DNA from: Planctomycetota bacterium | Lineage (GTDB): Bacteria > Planctomycetota > Planctomycetia > Isosphaerales > Isosphaeraceae | DNA length: 46,131 bases | Assembly (NCBI GenBank): GCA_021791715.1 | Contig: JAJYWB010000049.1 | Span: 1 to 46,131 of the forward strand | Direction of reading: 5' to 3' | In this document: one piece after another, positions 29,024 to 38,208 of the stretch | Position numbering within the stretch: the first letter of the stretch is position 1 | Layout of the letters: each line of letters opens with the position of its first letter | Program-made: the position numbers and the translations under genes | Notes under the pieces: generated by a model | Told to the model about the DNA's origin: nothing | What the model saw: the letters and a program-made list of their open reading frames with translations, nothing else | The model's database searches: none

Positions 29024-29242
29024 TTGCAAACGATGACCGCGTTTCAGGATAAGTTAAGGCATGCGACTCCTCATGCCAGAGATAGGTTGATATCGGATAT
29101 GCTTAAGGAGATATCGCGACACCGAGTCGGCAATCGATTTGGTCGGGTCGAACCCAGGGCGAACAAACGAAGGCCGAAGCCTCAAAGATACCTGAACGAA
29201 CCACGAGCCGAAGCACGTAAATGGTTGCTTCAAAAGACGTAA
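29024..29242 (+). pseudogene. C-terminal remnant of an IS4-type transposase
   Basis: About 72 codons remain, reading ISRHRVGNRFGRVEPRANKR and RPKPQRYLNEPRAEARKWLL, which matches the typical C-terminus of IS4-family DDE transposases common in planctomycetes (HRVGxRPGRxEPRxxKRRPK pattern, recalled). Everything upstream, including the catalytic domain, is gone, and the fragment starts directly at the end of the inter-cassette repeat. It lies opposite in direction to the RHS genes. Confidence 0.7.
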
Positions 29243-29471
29243 CGTCATTTCCGAGTGCCATTCTTGTCAGATTGAGGCATGTACGTCAAATATAACAATT
29301 GAATTCGATCCAATTTTAGATGTGCGCTTTCCGCGACGATTACATCCGGCACAACTCCAAAACCAGCTCACCGATATAGAGCATTTCTCATTTCTAATAT
29401 GAAATGCACATAAATCCGTTTGTTTCATCCGATGTAGCATTCATTGACGGCGTAGATGATCCAGGACATCA

Positions 29472-30017
29472 CTACTCGATTGGGCTATATAGACTTCCAA
29501 TATAGTTGGAATATTGATCAAACGCATCTATTCGTGTGATATCCTCAATAGAAATGGCGATGTTGCCGTCTCTGTAACCATCTGTATTAATATAACTAAG
29601 TATTACAACTCCATCGTGCATGAATCCGGTACCTGAAACCGGATAGCAAATGTTATTATCTAATGATTCACAATAGACGGTACACACCCTGGTTTTGTTG
29701 AACACCGACATCATAATATCTCGGAAAGATGATATTATAATGCCCGAATAATGCATGTTACCAGTGATAATATCTCTGATCGTATCGGCATGAAAGACGT
29801 CTCGGATCATGCCCCATTTAATCTGGGTGATATCATCGATTCGTAAGACCGTTATTCCATTCGGCTGATAAACATCATTAAGAGAATTTAATAAGATAAA
29901 CTCGTTATTAAAATCTCTAACGGTTCCTCGGATATTATCTCCTCCGATTCGATCTCTTCTTACATCAACGATTTCGACGTCCGATTTAAACTGCTCTAAA
30001 AGGGATGATGCAATCAT
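29472..30017 (-). CDS. Putative immunity partner of the main RHS gene
   Basis: The 181-aa product starts at ATG 30017 with AGGAG at 30025-30029, seven bases upstream; its coding starts 33 bases after the RHS stop on the same strand. It has a strand-rich pattern with two similar halves. The first, DNIRGTVRDFNNEFILLNSL and GITVLRIDDITQIKW, recalls small Sm-like barrel domains seen in hypothetical proteins. The second, VSGTGFMHDGVVILSYINTD and GNIAISIEDITRIDAFD, repeats the same plan. No signal peptide or membrane segment is seen, so it probably stays in the cytoplasm. The immunity role is inferred from position. Confidence 0.65.
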   Translation of the reverse strand: MIASSLLEQFKSDVEIVDVRRDRIGGDNIRGTVRDFNNEFILLNSLNDVYQPNGITVLRIDDITQIKWGMIRDVFHADTIRDIITGNMHYSGIIISSFRDIMMSVFNKTRVCTVYCESLDNNICYPVSGTGFMHDGVVILSYINTDGYRDGNIAISIEDITRIDAFDQYSNYIGSLYSPIE

Positions 30018-30050
30018 AAGGATACTCCTTGGGATTGAGGAAAGGTTCAA

Positions 30051-33000
30051 CTACGCATTAGTCATTTTAACGGCCATACCGGCCAAAGCTGGAGCGAATT
30101 CTGGATAGGCGATCACTCCTACAATGATGACTACAATAATCCCTGTCTCTACTGGATGCGTCTGGATCCAAGAACCTATATGTACTATAGTACCTCCAAT
30201 AGTAGAAGTCAATTGAGCCGATCCCCTAACTAAAATCCAATCGTTCCATGCGTAATCATAGATTTCTTTCTTATGACGCTTCCAATCGGGATGATTATCT
30301 TTCTTTTCGCCTCCTTTATCTTTTTTCTTTCTCGATTGTCCATATTGATGTTTTTCTTCTGTACTTGGTCTTTTCTTTCTATGCTCATTCGAATCATCAG
30401 ATGATTTCCCATTCTTTTCTTTTAATCCTGTAGTATCAATAAGTGTCAATGGACTATTGTTACTAAAGACATAGAAATTAAAGCTATACTTATGATATTG
30501 AGACGGATCTAGAGTCAAGAATCTTCCAGATTGGTCGGAAATCTCTCTATGCCAATCGTTGTACAATCCCGTGATCGTATCGTACTGCATTCCGTCGAAC
30601 TTGAATTGGCTCCCCGAGCTCGGATTGGTCTCTGCGCGTACAGTACCGAACGCGCCGTACGAAATGTGATCGATCACAGTCCCCGAAGTGTTAACGATGT
30701 CGCGCACCGAGCCGAGCTTGCCCGTCAAGTACCAATCGGTCACGCCCGACGCGTTCGTGCGCGCAACCATCCCCGTCACGCCCGGAACGTAAGACGGACC
30801 CGCGAGATAACGCTCCAAAAGCGTTCCCGAACCGTTGAATTCGGCGTAAGGCGTGTTTGAATTCCCGTTGTAAACGATCCAAGTCTGCGTCGTCACACCC
30901 CCCGAAGTCTCGTCGACGCCGATGCGACGATCGAGAGAATCATACGTATAGGTTCCCGATGCGATCACCGTCCCCGACGAATTCTTCTCATTGAATCCCG
31001 TCATCTCATTCCGATAATTCCACGTGTACGTCCAAACGTCTCCCGAAGAGGTCGTCATCGATGTCGTGTTTCCGTTGGCGTCATACGTATATTTGTTCCC
31101 GGCCGCATCGGTGAGCATCTCGTTGTCTTTGCCCGTCGTGTACCCGGCCATCGTCCGGTTGCCGTTGAGGTCGTACGAGAACGACTCGTTCCACGGACCA
31201 GTCACGCCCGTCAATTGGTTCGTTTTGTCGTACGAATAATCGAACGTGCCGTCGTTGTTCGTCTGTGTCGTCAACAGGCCCCCGCTATCATAACCATAGC
31301 TATACTGATCGATTTGTACGTTTCCGCCACCAGAAGAGATTCCACCGCTCGATCCCGACGGATAATAATGATCGATCGACGTGATCTCGTTCGCGGAGTT
31401 GTAGCCGATCGTCGTATCGATTTGCGTTCCCGAGCCGCCGATCGTCCGCGTTTGGCTCGTCAAACGTCCACCACTGTCGTAGCCGATCGAAATCTGCGGT
31501 CCCGCGGATCCGCCGATCGATTGCGCGATCGATGTGACATGGAAAGCGGCGTCGTAGCCGTAAGTCGTCGTATCGCCCGATTGAATGTCGTCGCTCACGC
31601 TTGTCACCAGATTCATCGGATTGTACGCGTATGTGAGCGTGACGCTCGGCTGTCCCGGCGTTCCCGCGGTGCTGACCGAAGCCATAAGCATATCGGCGTT
31701 GTACGTGTAACTCAACGTGCTCGACGGATTCGTCACCTCGGTGATCATCCCGTCGGCGTTGTAAGTCGTCGTCTCGGTCCAGAACGAAGTACCCGACGCA
31801 TTGAGCCAATTCTCGGTCGTTTTCCAGCCGTCGGCGTTGTAGGCGTACGTCTTCACCTGTCCATTGTTATCGGTATATTTGATCAATTGACTATCGGCGT
31901 TGTACACATCGTAACTCGTGCCGAGCGGGTTTGTTTGAGAAATCTCCCTCCCCGCGGCGTCATACGCCCACGACGTGACGTTCCCCACGGGATCGGTGAG
32001 GCTCGCCATTTGGCCGTCGGCGGTGTAGGAATACGAAACGACGCCGCCGAGCGCATCGGTCTGGCTCGTGAGTTGTTGTGCGTTGTTGAACGCGTATGTC
32101 GTCGTGTTTCCGTTCGGATCGGTGACGGATGTCTGATCGCCAGCTGAATCGTAGCCGTAGCTCGTCACGTCTCCGAGCGCGTTCGTCGTTCTTGTGAGCC
32201 AATTTCTGCTGTTGTACGTATATGTCGTCTTGTTGCCGTTTGGATCGGTGACAGCGAGAACATTGCCATTTTTGTCATAGGTGTAACTCGTCGTTTCACC
32301 GAGTCCGTTCGCCCGCGACGTCACCCATCCGTCTCCATTATAGAAGATGTGAGCCGAGTTGATGTCGGTCCCGCCGCTCGGCGAAAATCCCTCGACCGCG
32401 ACCTGATTCGGGAGCGCCGTGTATTGATAATAATACGTGTTCCCCATCGGATCGGTTTCGCTCGCGATTTCGCCGCGTTGCGTGTACGTATAAGTCGTCG
32501 TGTCGCCGAGGGGATCGGTCGACGTCAAAACCTCGCCGTCGGCGTTGTATGTCGTCGTCGATTGATAGCCGAGCGGATCGGTGACCGAGATCGCCTGATC
32601 GAGCGCGTTGTAAGCCGTCGTCGTCGTGTTCCCGAGCGGGTCGGTGACGGTCGTTTGATTGCCCGCGGAGTCGTAGCCATATTTGTATGTGTCGCCAAGC
32701 GGATCGGCCTTCGAAGCGAGTTCGTCCATCGAATTGTACGTGAACGTCCACGTGTTACCGAGCGGGTCGGTCTCGGAAATCAGCTCGCCGCCGGAATCGT
32801 AATCGAAGCTCGTCTTGTCTCCGAGGGGATTCGTCGTCGTGAGAACGCGATTCATCGCGTCATACGTGTTCGTCGTCGTTCCGCCAAGCTCGTTGGTCGA
32901 AGACGCGATTTGTCCCGCGGTCGTGTACGTGAACGTGACGGTCGAACCGTCGGGATTCGTTTGGGTCGTCAACTCGTCATATGAGTTGTAAGCGTAGTCG

Positions 33001-35747
33001 GTCGTGTTCCCGTTCGCGTCGGTCGACGAAGCGACCATCCCCGAAGGCGTGTACGTGTAAGACGTCGTGTATCCGAGCGGGTCGACCTCGGAGGTCAAAT
33101 CTCCCGCGGAATTATAGTTATAATTCCATGTATAATCGAGAGGATTTGTATAAGAGAGGGGTTCGGAATACGAGTTGTAGGTGTATTTCTCGACGCTCGA
33201 TAGATCGCCGTAGGTGAACTGGGTGAGATTTCCCGCGGTATCGTATTGGCTTTGCGTGATCGTGTTGATCGGGTCGATCGTGACGAGAGCAAGACCGTTG
33301 ACGCTCAGATTGTAAGTCGTCACGTCGCCGAGAGCGTCGGTCGTTTGGCCGATCATTCCGAGACCCGACCAATCGGGTCGCACGTCGGTCGTCGCGGCGA
33401 GCGCATTCGTGAAGCTGCCGTAAGCCGCGGCGAGGAGGATCGCGGGAGCGGGATTGGTCGAAGTTCCCGAATTCGTCCAGCCCTGTTCTTCATCGTTTGT
33501 GAACGTATCGACCGACGAATCGGGACGCGCAATCGTGCTCACCCGCGCCGCGGCGTCGTAAGCGATCGTATCCGATTGCGCCAGCGGGTTCGTGATCGTC
33601 GTCAGCAATCCCGCCGATGTGTACGCATAATTCCATGTCGAACCGTCGGGGAGCTTGGCCTCGGTCAAATCCGATCCCGAATGCGTGAACGAGGTGACCC
33701 TTCCCGCTGGATCGGTGATCGAGCTCAGCAATCCCCCCGAATAAGCGAACGTCGTCGCCTGGCCGAACGGATCGGTGATCGAAGTCAATTGACCTGAAGA
33801 GTTATATGCATAGGTCGTCGTATTGCCGTTGAGGTCGACAGTCGACGTTTGTTGACCGCTCGCGTTGAAGTTGAGCTTGAGGCCGTCCCTCAGCGTTCGC
33901 GTCCAACCCCCTCCCGTGTTCGCGACGAGCGTCGAGAATTGGGGGTCGTTGACGGGCGTCGTATACCCTCCCGTACCGTTGTTCGCGAACCAGAGCGATT
34001 GTCCGCCGCCGAGGTCGACGATCACGCCGCCGCTCGCGGGAACGATCGATTCGAGCCCCGAGAGCGTCCAGCCCGCTCCGATCGCGCTCGTCGAATCGTT
34101 GACGATCGTCGTCGTATCGTTGTACGTCGTCGTGTTGTTCGTCGATCGGTGACTCGTCACCGAAACGCTATAATTATATCGACCCGTCGCGAGCGAAGAC
34201 GCGTTCGCCTGTAGCGCGAGCTGTTGGACGTCGCCGGGATTGAGCGTGCTCGTATTCCAGTAATACGCCGATCCCGCGGTTCCATTGAACGTTAATTGAG
34301 CGCTCACCTGCGAGGGGGTCGTTAACGAAGCGTTCAACGTATGATGAACGACGACGATCGGTTGCGGGTCGGCGGCGAGCGAATTGTAAGATAGGCTCAA
34401 ACCGGGGATGTTCGGGTTATATAACGGCAAATTGATCGACGTGTCGAGAGCTCCCGAGTTCGCGTTCACCGACGCGAATTGATCGGAAAAATCGGGCGAA
34501 TTCGGCGATTGGAGGCTGGGGGCGAGTTCGCCGGGCCATGAGACCGAACCCGTTCCGCCGCCGGGACCGCTGAAAACGCTCCCCGAGGGAACGACGAACG
34601 TATATGTTTGTGATTCTTGATTGCCGTTGGTATCGGTAACCGTGAGGGTCGCCGAGTTGGTCGTGATCGCGGAATTCGAAGTCGTCCATGTGAATTTGAG
34701 ATCATACGTATTCGTTCCCGAGATCGAAGTCGCATCGGTGAGCCCCGACGTGTTCCAACTGTAAGACGAGACGGGCTGACCCGCGACCTGGGCGCGGAGG
34801 TCGACCGATCCGCCGAGCGTCGCGAGCTGATCGTATCCGGGGAAGATCACATTCCCGGTGTTATTGTCTAAAGTGTACAATTGAAAATACGGGAATTGTA
34901 CGAGCGGCGCCGAGTTGGAGCCGCCTGTTAATTGAGACGGGGTCGGATTGGAGAAACCGGGTGTCGCGGTTCCTCCCGAACTCGTGCTCGAAATCGCGTT
35001 GGTTTGAAGCGTTGTAAATGAGTTCGCGTTCATCGACGAGGCGCCCGCGCCCGCCGATCCCGAGCCGGAAACAGCGGAGCCCGCCGAACTCGGATCGGAT
35101 GTCGACGCCGGCGATGAATTCGTTACGACCACACCGTTGGCTGAAACGGCGACGACGCTCGCAGCGCCGCGCGGGTCGCCCAGAACCCGATTCGCGGTGA
35201 GCGACGCGATGATCGCTGAATTACCGATTAAAGACGAGATCGGTTGGGGCGCCTGAATCGGCACGATCGGAGTCGAAGTGGAAACGCTCGGCGACGATCC
35301 TCCTCCTCCCTCGGGCGCTATCGCAGCGCCTGATCCTTTCGTGTGCGATGGAGAGGGAAGAATATGTGCGAATAAGTTTCGTTCCGACGCTTCGCGTTCC
35401 AACCGATCGACGATGCGATTTTGTCGCCATTGGCGGAAAAACTCGGCGTTAACCGCGGAGTCGGCGTGAAGATGTCCCAAGCTTTTCACGTTTAAACCGT
35501 CGTCGGTTTTCGTCCATCCCGATTCGGACGAGATTTTTGATGAAGCGAGCCGGAACGATGAATCCGCGGAGAATCCCGATTCGATCGCGACAAAAGAAGC
35601 CTTGGTCGCGAGGAAATCGTGATCAAATCGTCGATCGTTCATTAGAATACTTTTACGCGCGTTGAATTCGTTGAAAGCGAGAATCGTCGCCCCGGCTCCT
35701 GCGCCGATAAACCCGGTTACATTGCCCGCCGAATTGAGCGATTCCAA
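30051..35747 (-). CDS. Full-length RHS/YD-repeat polymorphic toxin
   Basis: At least 1898 aa. Numbering from the TTG at 35747: Ser/Gly/Thr-rich N-terminal region (1-~290); a PKD/Ig-like domain (~300-390, SVDLRAQVAGQPVSSYSWNT); a beta-rich shell entry region; about 30 YD repeats (~626-1600, e.g. NGNTTTYAYNSSGQLTSITD); the RHS-associated core (WYLTGKLGSVRDIVNTSG); then, after DPSQYHKYS, a unique ~125-residue tip. The tip has a Lys-rich stretch and ends with a hydrophobic segment (TGIIVVIIVGVIAYPEF), suggesting a membrane-active or membrane-delivered toxin. The real N-terminus lies upstream: in frame before the TTG stands SIARRSRRGFQPRLEALES, the typical start of exported planctomycete proteins, yet no ATG/GTG/TTG precedes it in this frame before a TGA at 35904-35906. 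The pentanucleotide tract (35797-35890) lies in between. Confidence 0.9.
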   Translation of the reverse strand: MESLNSAGNVTGFIGAGAGATILAFNEFNARKSILMNDRRFDHDFLATKASFVAIESGFSADSSFRLASSKISSESGWTKTDDGLNVKSLGHLHADSAVNAEFFRQWRQNRIVDRLEREASERNLFAHILPSPSHTKGSGAAIAPEGGGGSSPSVSTSTPIVPIQAPQPISSLIGNSAIIASLTANRVLGDPRGAASVVAVSANGVVVTNSSPASTSDPSSAGSAVSGSGSAGAGASSMNANSFTTLQTNAISSTSSGGTATPGFSNPTPSQLTGGSNSAPLVQFPYFQLYTLDNNTGNVIFPGYDQLATLGGSVDLRAQVAGQPVSSYSWNTSGLTDATSISGTNTYDLKFTWTTSNSAITTNSATLTVTDTNGNQESQTYTFVVPSGSVFSGPGGGTGSVSWPGELAPSLQSPNSPDFSDQFASVNANSGALDTSINLPLYNPNIPGLSLSYNSLAADPQPIVVVHHTLNASLTTPSQVSAQLTFNGTAGSAYYWNTSTLNPGDVQQLALQANASSLATGRYNYSVSVTSHRSTNNTTTYNDTTTIVNDSTSAIGAGWTLSGLESIVPASGGVIVDLGGGQSLWFANNGTGGYTTPVNDPQFSTLVANTGGGWTRTLRDGLKLNFNASGQQTSTVDLNGNTTTYAYNSSGQLTSITDPFGQATTFAYSGGLLSSITDPAGRVTSFTHSGSDLTEAKLPDGSTWNYAYTSAGLLTTITNPLAQSDTIAYDAAARVSTIARPDSSVDTFTNDEEQGWTNSGTSTNPAPAILLAAAYGSFTNALAATTDVRPDWSGLGMIGQTTDALGDVTTYNLSVNGLALVTIDPINTITQSQYDTAGNLTQFTYGDLSSVEKYTYNSYSEPLSYTNPLDYTWNYNYNSAGDLTSEVDPLGYTTSYTYTPSGMVASSTDANGNTTDYAYNSYDELTTQTNPDGSTVTFTYTTAGQIASSTNELGGTTTNTYDAMNRVLTTTNPLGDKTSFDYDSGGELISETDPLGNTWTFTYNSMDELASKADPLGDTYKYGYDSAGNQTTVTDPLGNTTTTAYNALDQAISVTDPLGYQSTTTYNADGEVLTSTDPLGDTTTYTYTQRGEIASETDPMGNTYYYQYTALPNQVAVEGFSPSGGTDINSAHIFYNGDGWVTSRANGLGETTSYTYDKNGNVLAVTDPNGNKTTYTYNSRNWLTRTTNALGDVTSYGYDSAGDQTSVTDPNGNTTTYAFNNAQQLTSQTDALGGVVSYSYTADGQMASLTDPVGNVTSWAYDAAGREISQTNPLGTSYDVYNADSQLIKYTDNNGQVKTYAYNADGWKTTENWLNASGTSFWTETTTYNADGMITEVTNPSSTLSYTYNADMLMASVSTAGTPGQPSVTLTYAYNPMNLVTSVSDDIQSGDTTTYGYDAAFHVTSIAQSIGGSAGPQISIGYDSGGRLTSQTRTIGGSGTQIDTTIGYNSANEITSIDHYYPSGSSGGISSGGGNVQIDQYSYGYDSGGLLTTQTNNDGTFDYSYDKTNQLTGVTGPWNESFSYDLNGNRTMAGYTTGKDNEMLTDAAGNKYTYDANGNTTSMTTSSGDVWTYTWNYRNEMTGFNEKNSSGTVIASGTYTYDSLDRRIGVDETSGGVTTQTWIVYNGNSNTPYAEFNGSGTLLERYLAGPSYVPGVTGMVARTNASGVTDWYLTGKLGSVRDIVNTSGTVIDHISYGAFGTVRAETNPSSGSQFKFDGMQYDTITGLYNDWHREISDQSGRFLTLDPSQYHKYSFNFYVFSNNSPLTLIDTTGLKEKNGKSSDDSNEHRKKRPSTEEKHQYGQSRKKKDKGGEKKDNHPDWKRHKKEIYDYAWNDWILVRGSAQLTSTIGGTIVHIGSWIQTHPVETGIIVVIIVGVIAYPEFAPALAGMAVKMTNA

Positions 35748-35899
35748 CGCTTCAAGCCTTGGTTGAAACCCACGGCGCGACCGGCGCGCAATGGAACTTG
35801 GCTTGGCTTGGCTTGGCTTGGCTTGGCTTGGCTTGGCTTGGCTTGGCTTGGCTTGGCTTGGCTTGGCTTGGCTTGGCTTGGCTTGGCTTGCGCGTTCAT
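35717..35899 (-). other. Alternative start frame crossing the repeat (presumed OFF phase of the RHS gene)
   Basis: The ATG at 35899 starts MNAQAKPSQAKPS, runs through the repeat tract and, in the assembled length, ends as a 60-residue peptide (VPLRAGRAVGFNQGLKRWNR, then stop at 35717) out of frame with RHS. The distance from this ATG to the RHS codon at 35747 is 152 bases, so loss of one 5-bp unit or gain of two would fuse them in frame. Confidence 0.6.
35797..35890 (-). repeat. Pentanucleotide tract (CCAAG)~19 in the RHS start region
   Basis: The plus strand repeats CTTGG without a mismatch for 94 nt (18.8 units). On the minus strand all three frames give the same QAKPS pentapeptide with no stop. 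It lies between the ATG at 35899 and the RHS frame. Tracts of this kind change length by slipped-strand mispairing. Confidence 0.95.
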
Positions 35900-36065
35900 G
35901 TGTTCATCTCGCTTTGCATGGTGCGACCGCGATCGGGCGATGGAGCGAAACGGAACGAACGGATCGATGATCCTAAGAATGATCGGGTAGGCGGAGTGGA
36001 GAGAACTCGCCAAGAAAGTTCGATCGAGCGGGATCAAGATGACCGATTCAATCGAACCGAAAGAT

Positions 36066-36095
36066 AGGTTAGATCGACGCTAGGCGGTTCGTCAA
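36066..36095 (-). promoter_or_regulatory. Candidate promoter of the RHS gene
   Basis: On the minus strand TTGACG (36095-36090) is followed after 18 bp by TAACCT (36071-36066). It would give a leader of about 160 nt to the ATG at 35899. The -10 is weak. Confidence 0.3.
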
Positions 36096-36361
36096 TAGCC
36101 GTTTCGAAAAATTTTTTGAGCCATCGCCGGCATCGAGTGAATCTCCATAATCGTCGTTAAATCAGTTATTTAGCGTTACTTCAAATATTTTGTATTCTAT
36201 ATTATTATGGGACGAGAGGCGGGATTTCGATCGGTCGGGTTTGAGCGTCGGTCTGAACGCGTCGGTTTTGGGTCGATCGATGAGGCGCTTCGATCGGATC
36301 GGTGGTCGCGTGATGAATCGAATGCGAACGTTCGTTTTGGATCGATTTGGGATGGAATCGA

Positions 36362-37573
36362 TCAGGTGGAAACGCTTTGTTTTTTGAGAGATGAGAAGAA
36401 TTCACGATATCGTGAGGCGAGCGATTCTGGATTCCATCGAAGCGCCCGGCGACGCGCTTTTTCGGCGTGATCTTCGGCGAAATGGGGATCGTCCCAGAGG
36501 CGGATGATCGTATCGAGCCAAGGTTTCACGTCGTCGGGAGACGGGATCGAGCGTCCGATCGGGGTGTATTGGTGATGAATCGGCAAAGCGAAACCAGCCG
36601 ATCCGAGCGTTTCGGGAAGGCCGCCGCGGTCGGACGCGACGACGGGTATTCCGTTCATCATCGCCTCGCGCGCCGTGAGAGCAGCGTTTTCGGCGACGAG
36701 AGAAGGAAAGAGAAGCACGCGGGTGACGCGATGGAATTCGCGCGGATCGAACGTGTTCGCCATTTTGTGGAGATTCGGGTGCGCCGAGATGTCGAGGTCA
36801 AAGTGCGCGAGATCGGCGACTCGACCTCGGCTTTCGACGAGAAGCAACGGAATATCGGGACGCTTGAGCATAAGTTCGTGAGCGATTTGAAGCCATACGA
36901 CGAGCCCCTTGGCGGGATCGGGATTGACGAACGTGAGAAACCTTGGCGTGCGATCGGACTCGGCGACGACGACACGATCTCGATCGATCACGAGATCGAT
37001 GTGGGTCGAGTCGAGCCCGAGGGTATCGATGTAAAAGCGGCGACAATAATCGGTGGGGGTGAGGATGTGCGACGCGAATGCGAAGGCCGTTCGACTTTGA
37101 TACGAGAGGTTATGGAGGTGGAAGACGACGGGAATGTTCCGTTTTCGGGCGTGTTTCATCAGCGGTTCCATCACGCGATGACCTCCGTAGACGAGGAGGA
37201 TGTCGGGTTTCCAATGATCGAGGATGGATGTTGAGATATTGAGGAACGCGAGCGCTTCGGCGCGATCGGGGGCGTTCTCGGCTCGGCTCGAATGCGTGGT
37301 GATGATTCGCGTATGGATACCATCGACTTGAAGGTCGAGCAGCGGGAACGATCGGTCGTCGTCGGTTCGAGCGATGAGGATTTCGACGGGGATTTCGAGC
37401 CGTTCGAGAATCGATTCGACGGGCGTTTCTCGGTGAAAATCGAGGATTCCGCAACAGACCGCCGAGCATTCATCGCCTTGTCGAGCCAGCGAAGCGAGGA
37501 GGTCTTTGGTCGCGATCGCCGCTCCGCTCGAGGGATCGATCAAACAATGTGTCGACGCGAAGAGGATTTTCAT
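36362..37573 (-). CDS. Glycosyltransferase family 4-like protein
   Basis: The 403-aa product has the GT-B plan of family 4 glycosyltransferases: an N-terminal Rossmann-like half starting MKILFASTHCLIDPSSGAAI, with VFHLHNLSY, and a C-terminal half with FVNPDPAKGLVVWLQIAHEL and the donor-binding region ENAALTAREAMMNGIPVVAS (E-x7-E type, here partly modified) followed by DRGGLPETLG. It probably transfers a sugar from a nucleotide-sugar donor in the cytoplasm; acceptor and donor are unknown. The ATG at 37573 has no clear Shine-Dalgarno site. It lies upstream of the RHS gene on the same strand, but a gap of over 400 bp suggests separate transcription. Confidence 0.85.
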   Translation of the reverse strand: MKILFASTHCLIDPSSGAAIATKDLLASLARQGDECSAVCCGILDFHRETPVESILERLEIPVEILIARTDDDRSFPLLDLQVDGIHTRIITTHSSRAENAPDRAEALAFLNISTSILDHWKPDILLVYGGHRVMEPLMKHARKRNIPVVFHLHNLSYQSRTAFAFASHILTPTDYCRRFYIDTLGLDSTHIDLVIDRDRVVVAESDRTPRFLTFVNPDPAKGLVVWLQIAHELMLKRPDIPLLLVESRGRVADLAHFDLDISAHPNLHKMANTFDPREFHRVTRVLLFPSLVAENAALTAREAMMNGIPVVASDRGGLPETLGSAGFALPIHHQYTPIGRSIPSPDDVKPWLDTIIRLWDDPHFAEDHAEKARRRALRWNPESLASRYREFFSSLKKQSVST

Positions 37574-38208
37574 GACGACGCCCGTTCACGCCTGGAACCG
37601 GTTCCGATCGCGGAGATCGTCGATATCGGAACCGATTTCTTCTACGAACGCAAGTATCGGCGAGACGATCGATGATGAACGCGAAGAAGACGCGAAAAAG
37701 GACGAGATCAATCGATTCTATCTTTACCAAGCGAAAACTTCGCGGTTCTCGAGTCTTCGTCTATCAATTCGACGCGTCTTGCGCACCTCTAATGAACAAA
37801 CATAGAAAAATAATATGCTGATATGACGCATACTGGATCATAAGATCGAGTGACTGATCGAGTTTTCATGATATTATCATAAGCCTATAGTTTTCGCGTC
37901 GGGTCGGTAGGATTGCTGCTTCGCCGTGTCGGGGTTTCTCGAACATTTCCGGATAGACACAAGGTTCGACAAGGTGGAACGTTCGCTCGGCATCGCACGG
38001 CGTGAGAATCTGATCGCGAACGTCCGTTCGAACGATTGTTTTTGAAGAATTCCCTGGCGACCTTCTGGCGTTTCTTCACACCACGAGCTAAACTGAGATT
38101 TTCGACCGGTCTGGACCGATCGCGCCGCGCGAACCGCGGATGTTCGTCACGCGAGCGGACGGGCGCCTCGAACCAAGGACGGGATTCCTCCTGGGAGCGA
38201 CCTGACGC
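37574..38208. other. Intergenic region without recognised gene
   Basis: It separates two divergent genes. An AT-rich patch (37795-37890) may hold promoters for one or both, but no well-spaced -35/-10 pair stands out. Short frames on both strands are without coding character. Confidence 0.4.

Noticed and set aside
31215..32147. 310-codon plus-strand frame inside the RHS gene
   Set aside because: It lies opposite the YD repeats, and its Arg/Val-rich periodic sequence mirrors the repeat DNA; there is no ribosome-binding site or known fold.
35759..36067. Plus-strand frame encoding repeated LAWLG peptides
   Set aside because: It is merely the translation of the pentanucleotide tract; the flanking residues show no protein character, and the opposite strand carries the PRLEALES-RHS frame.
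36467..37234. 255-codon plus-strand frame
   Set aside because: It is fully antisense to the glycosyltransferase gene, which has clear GT-B motifs; codon composition fits a shadow.
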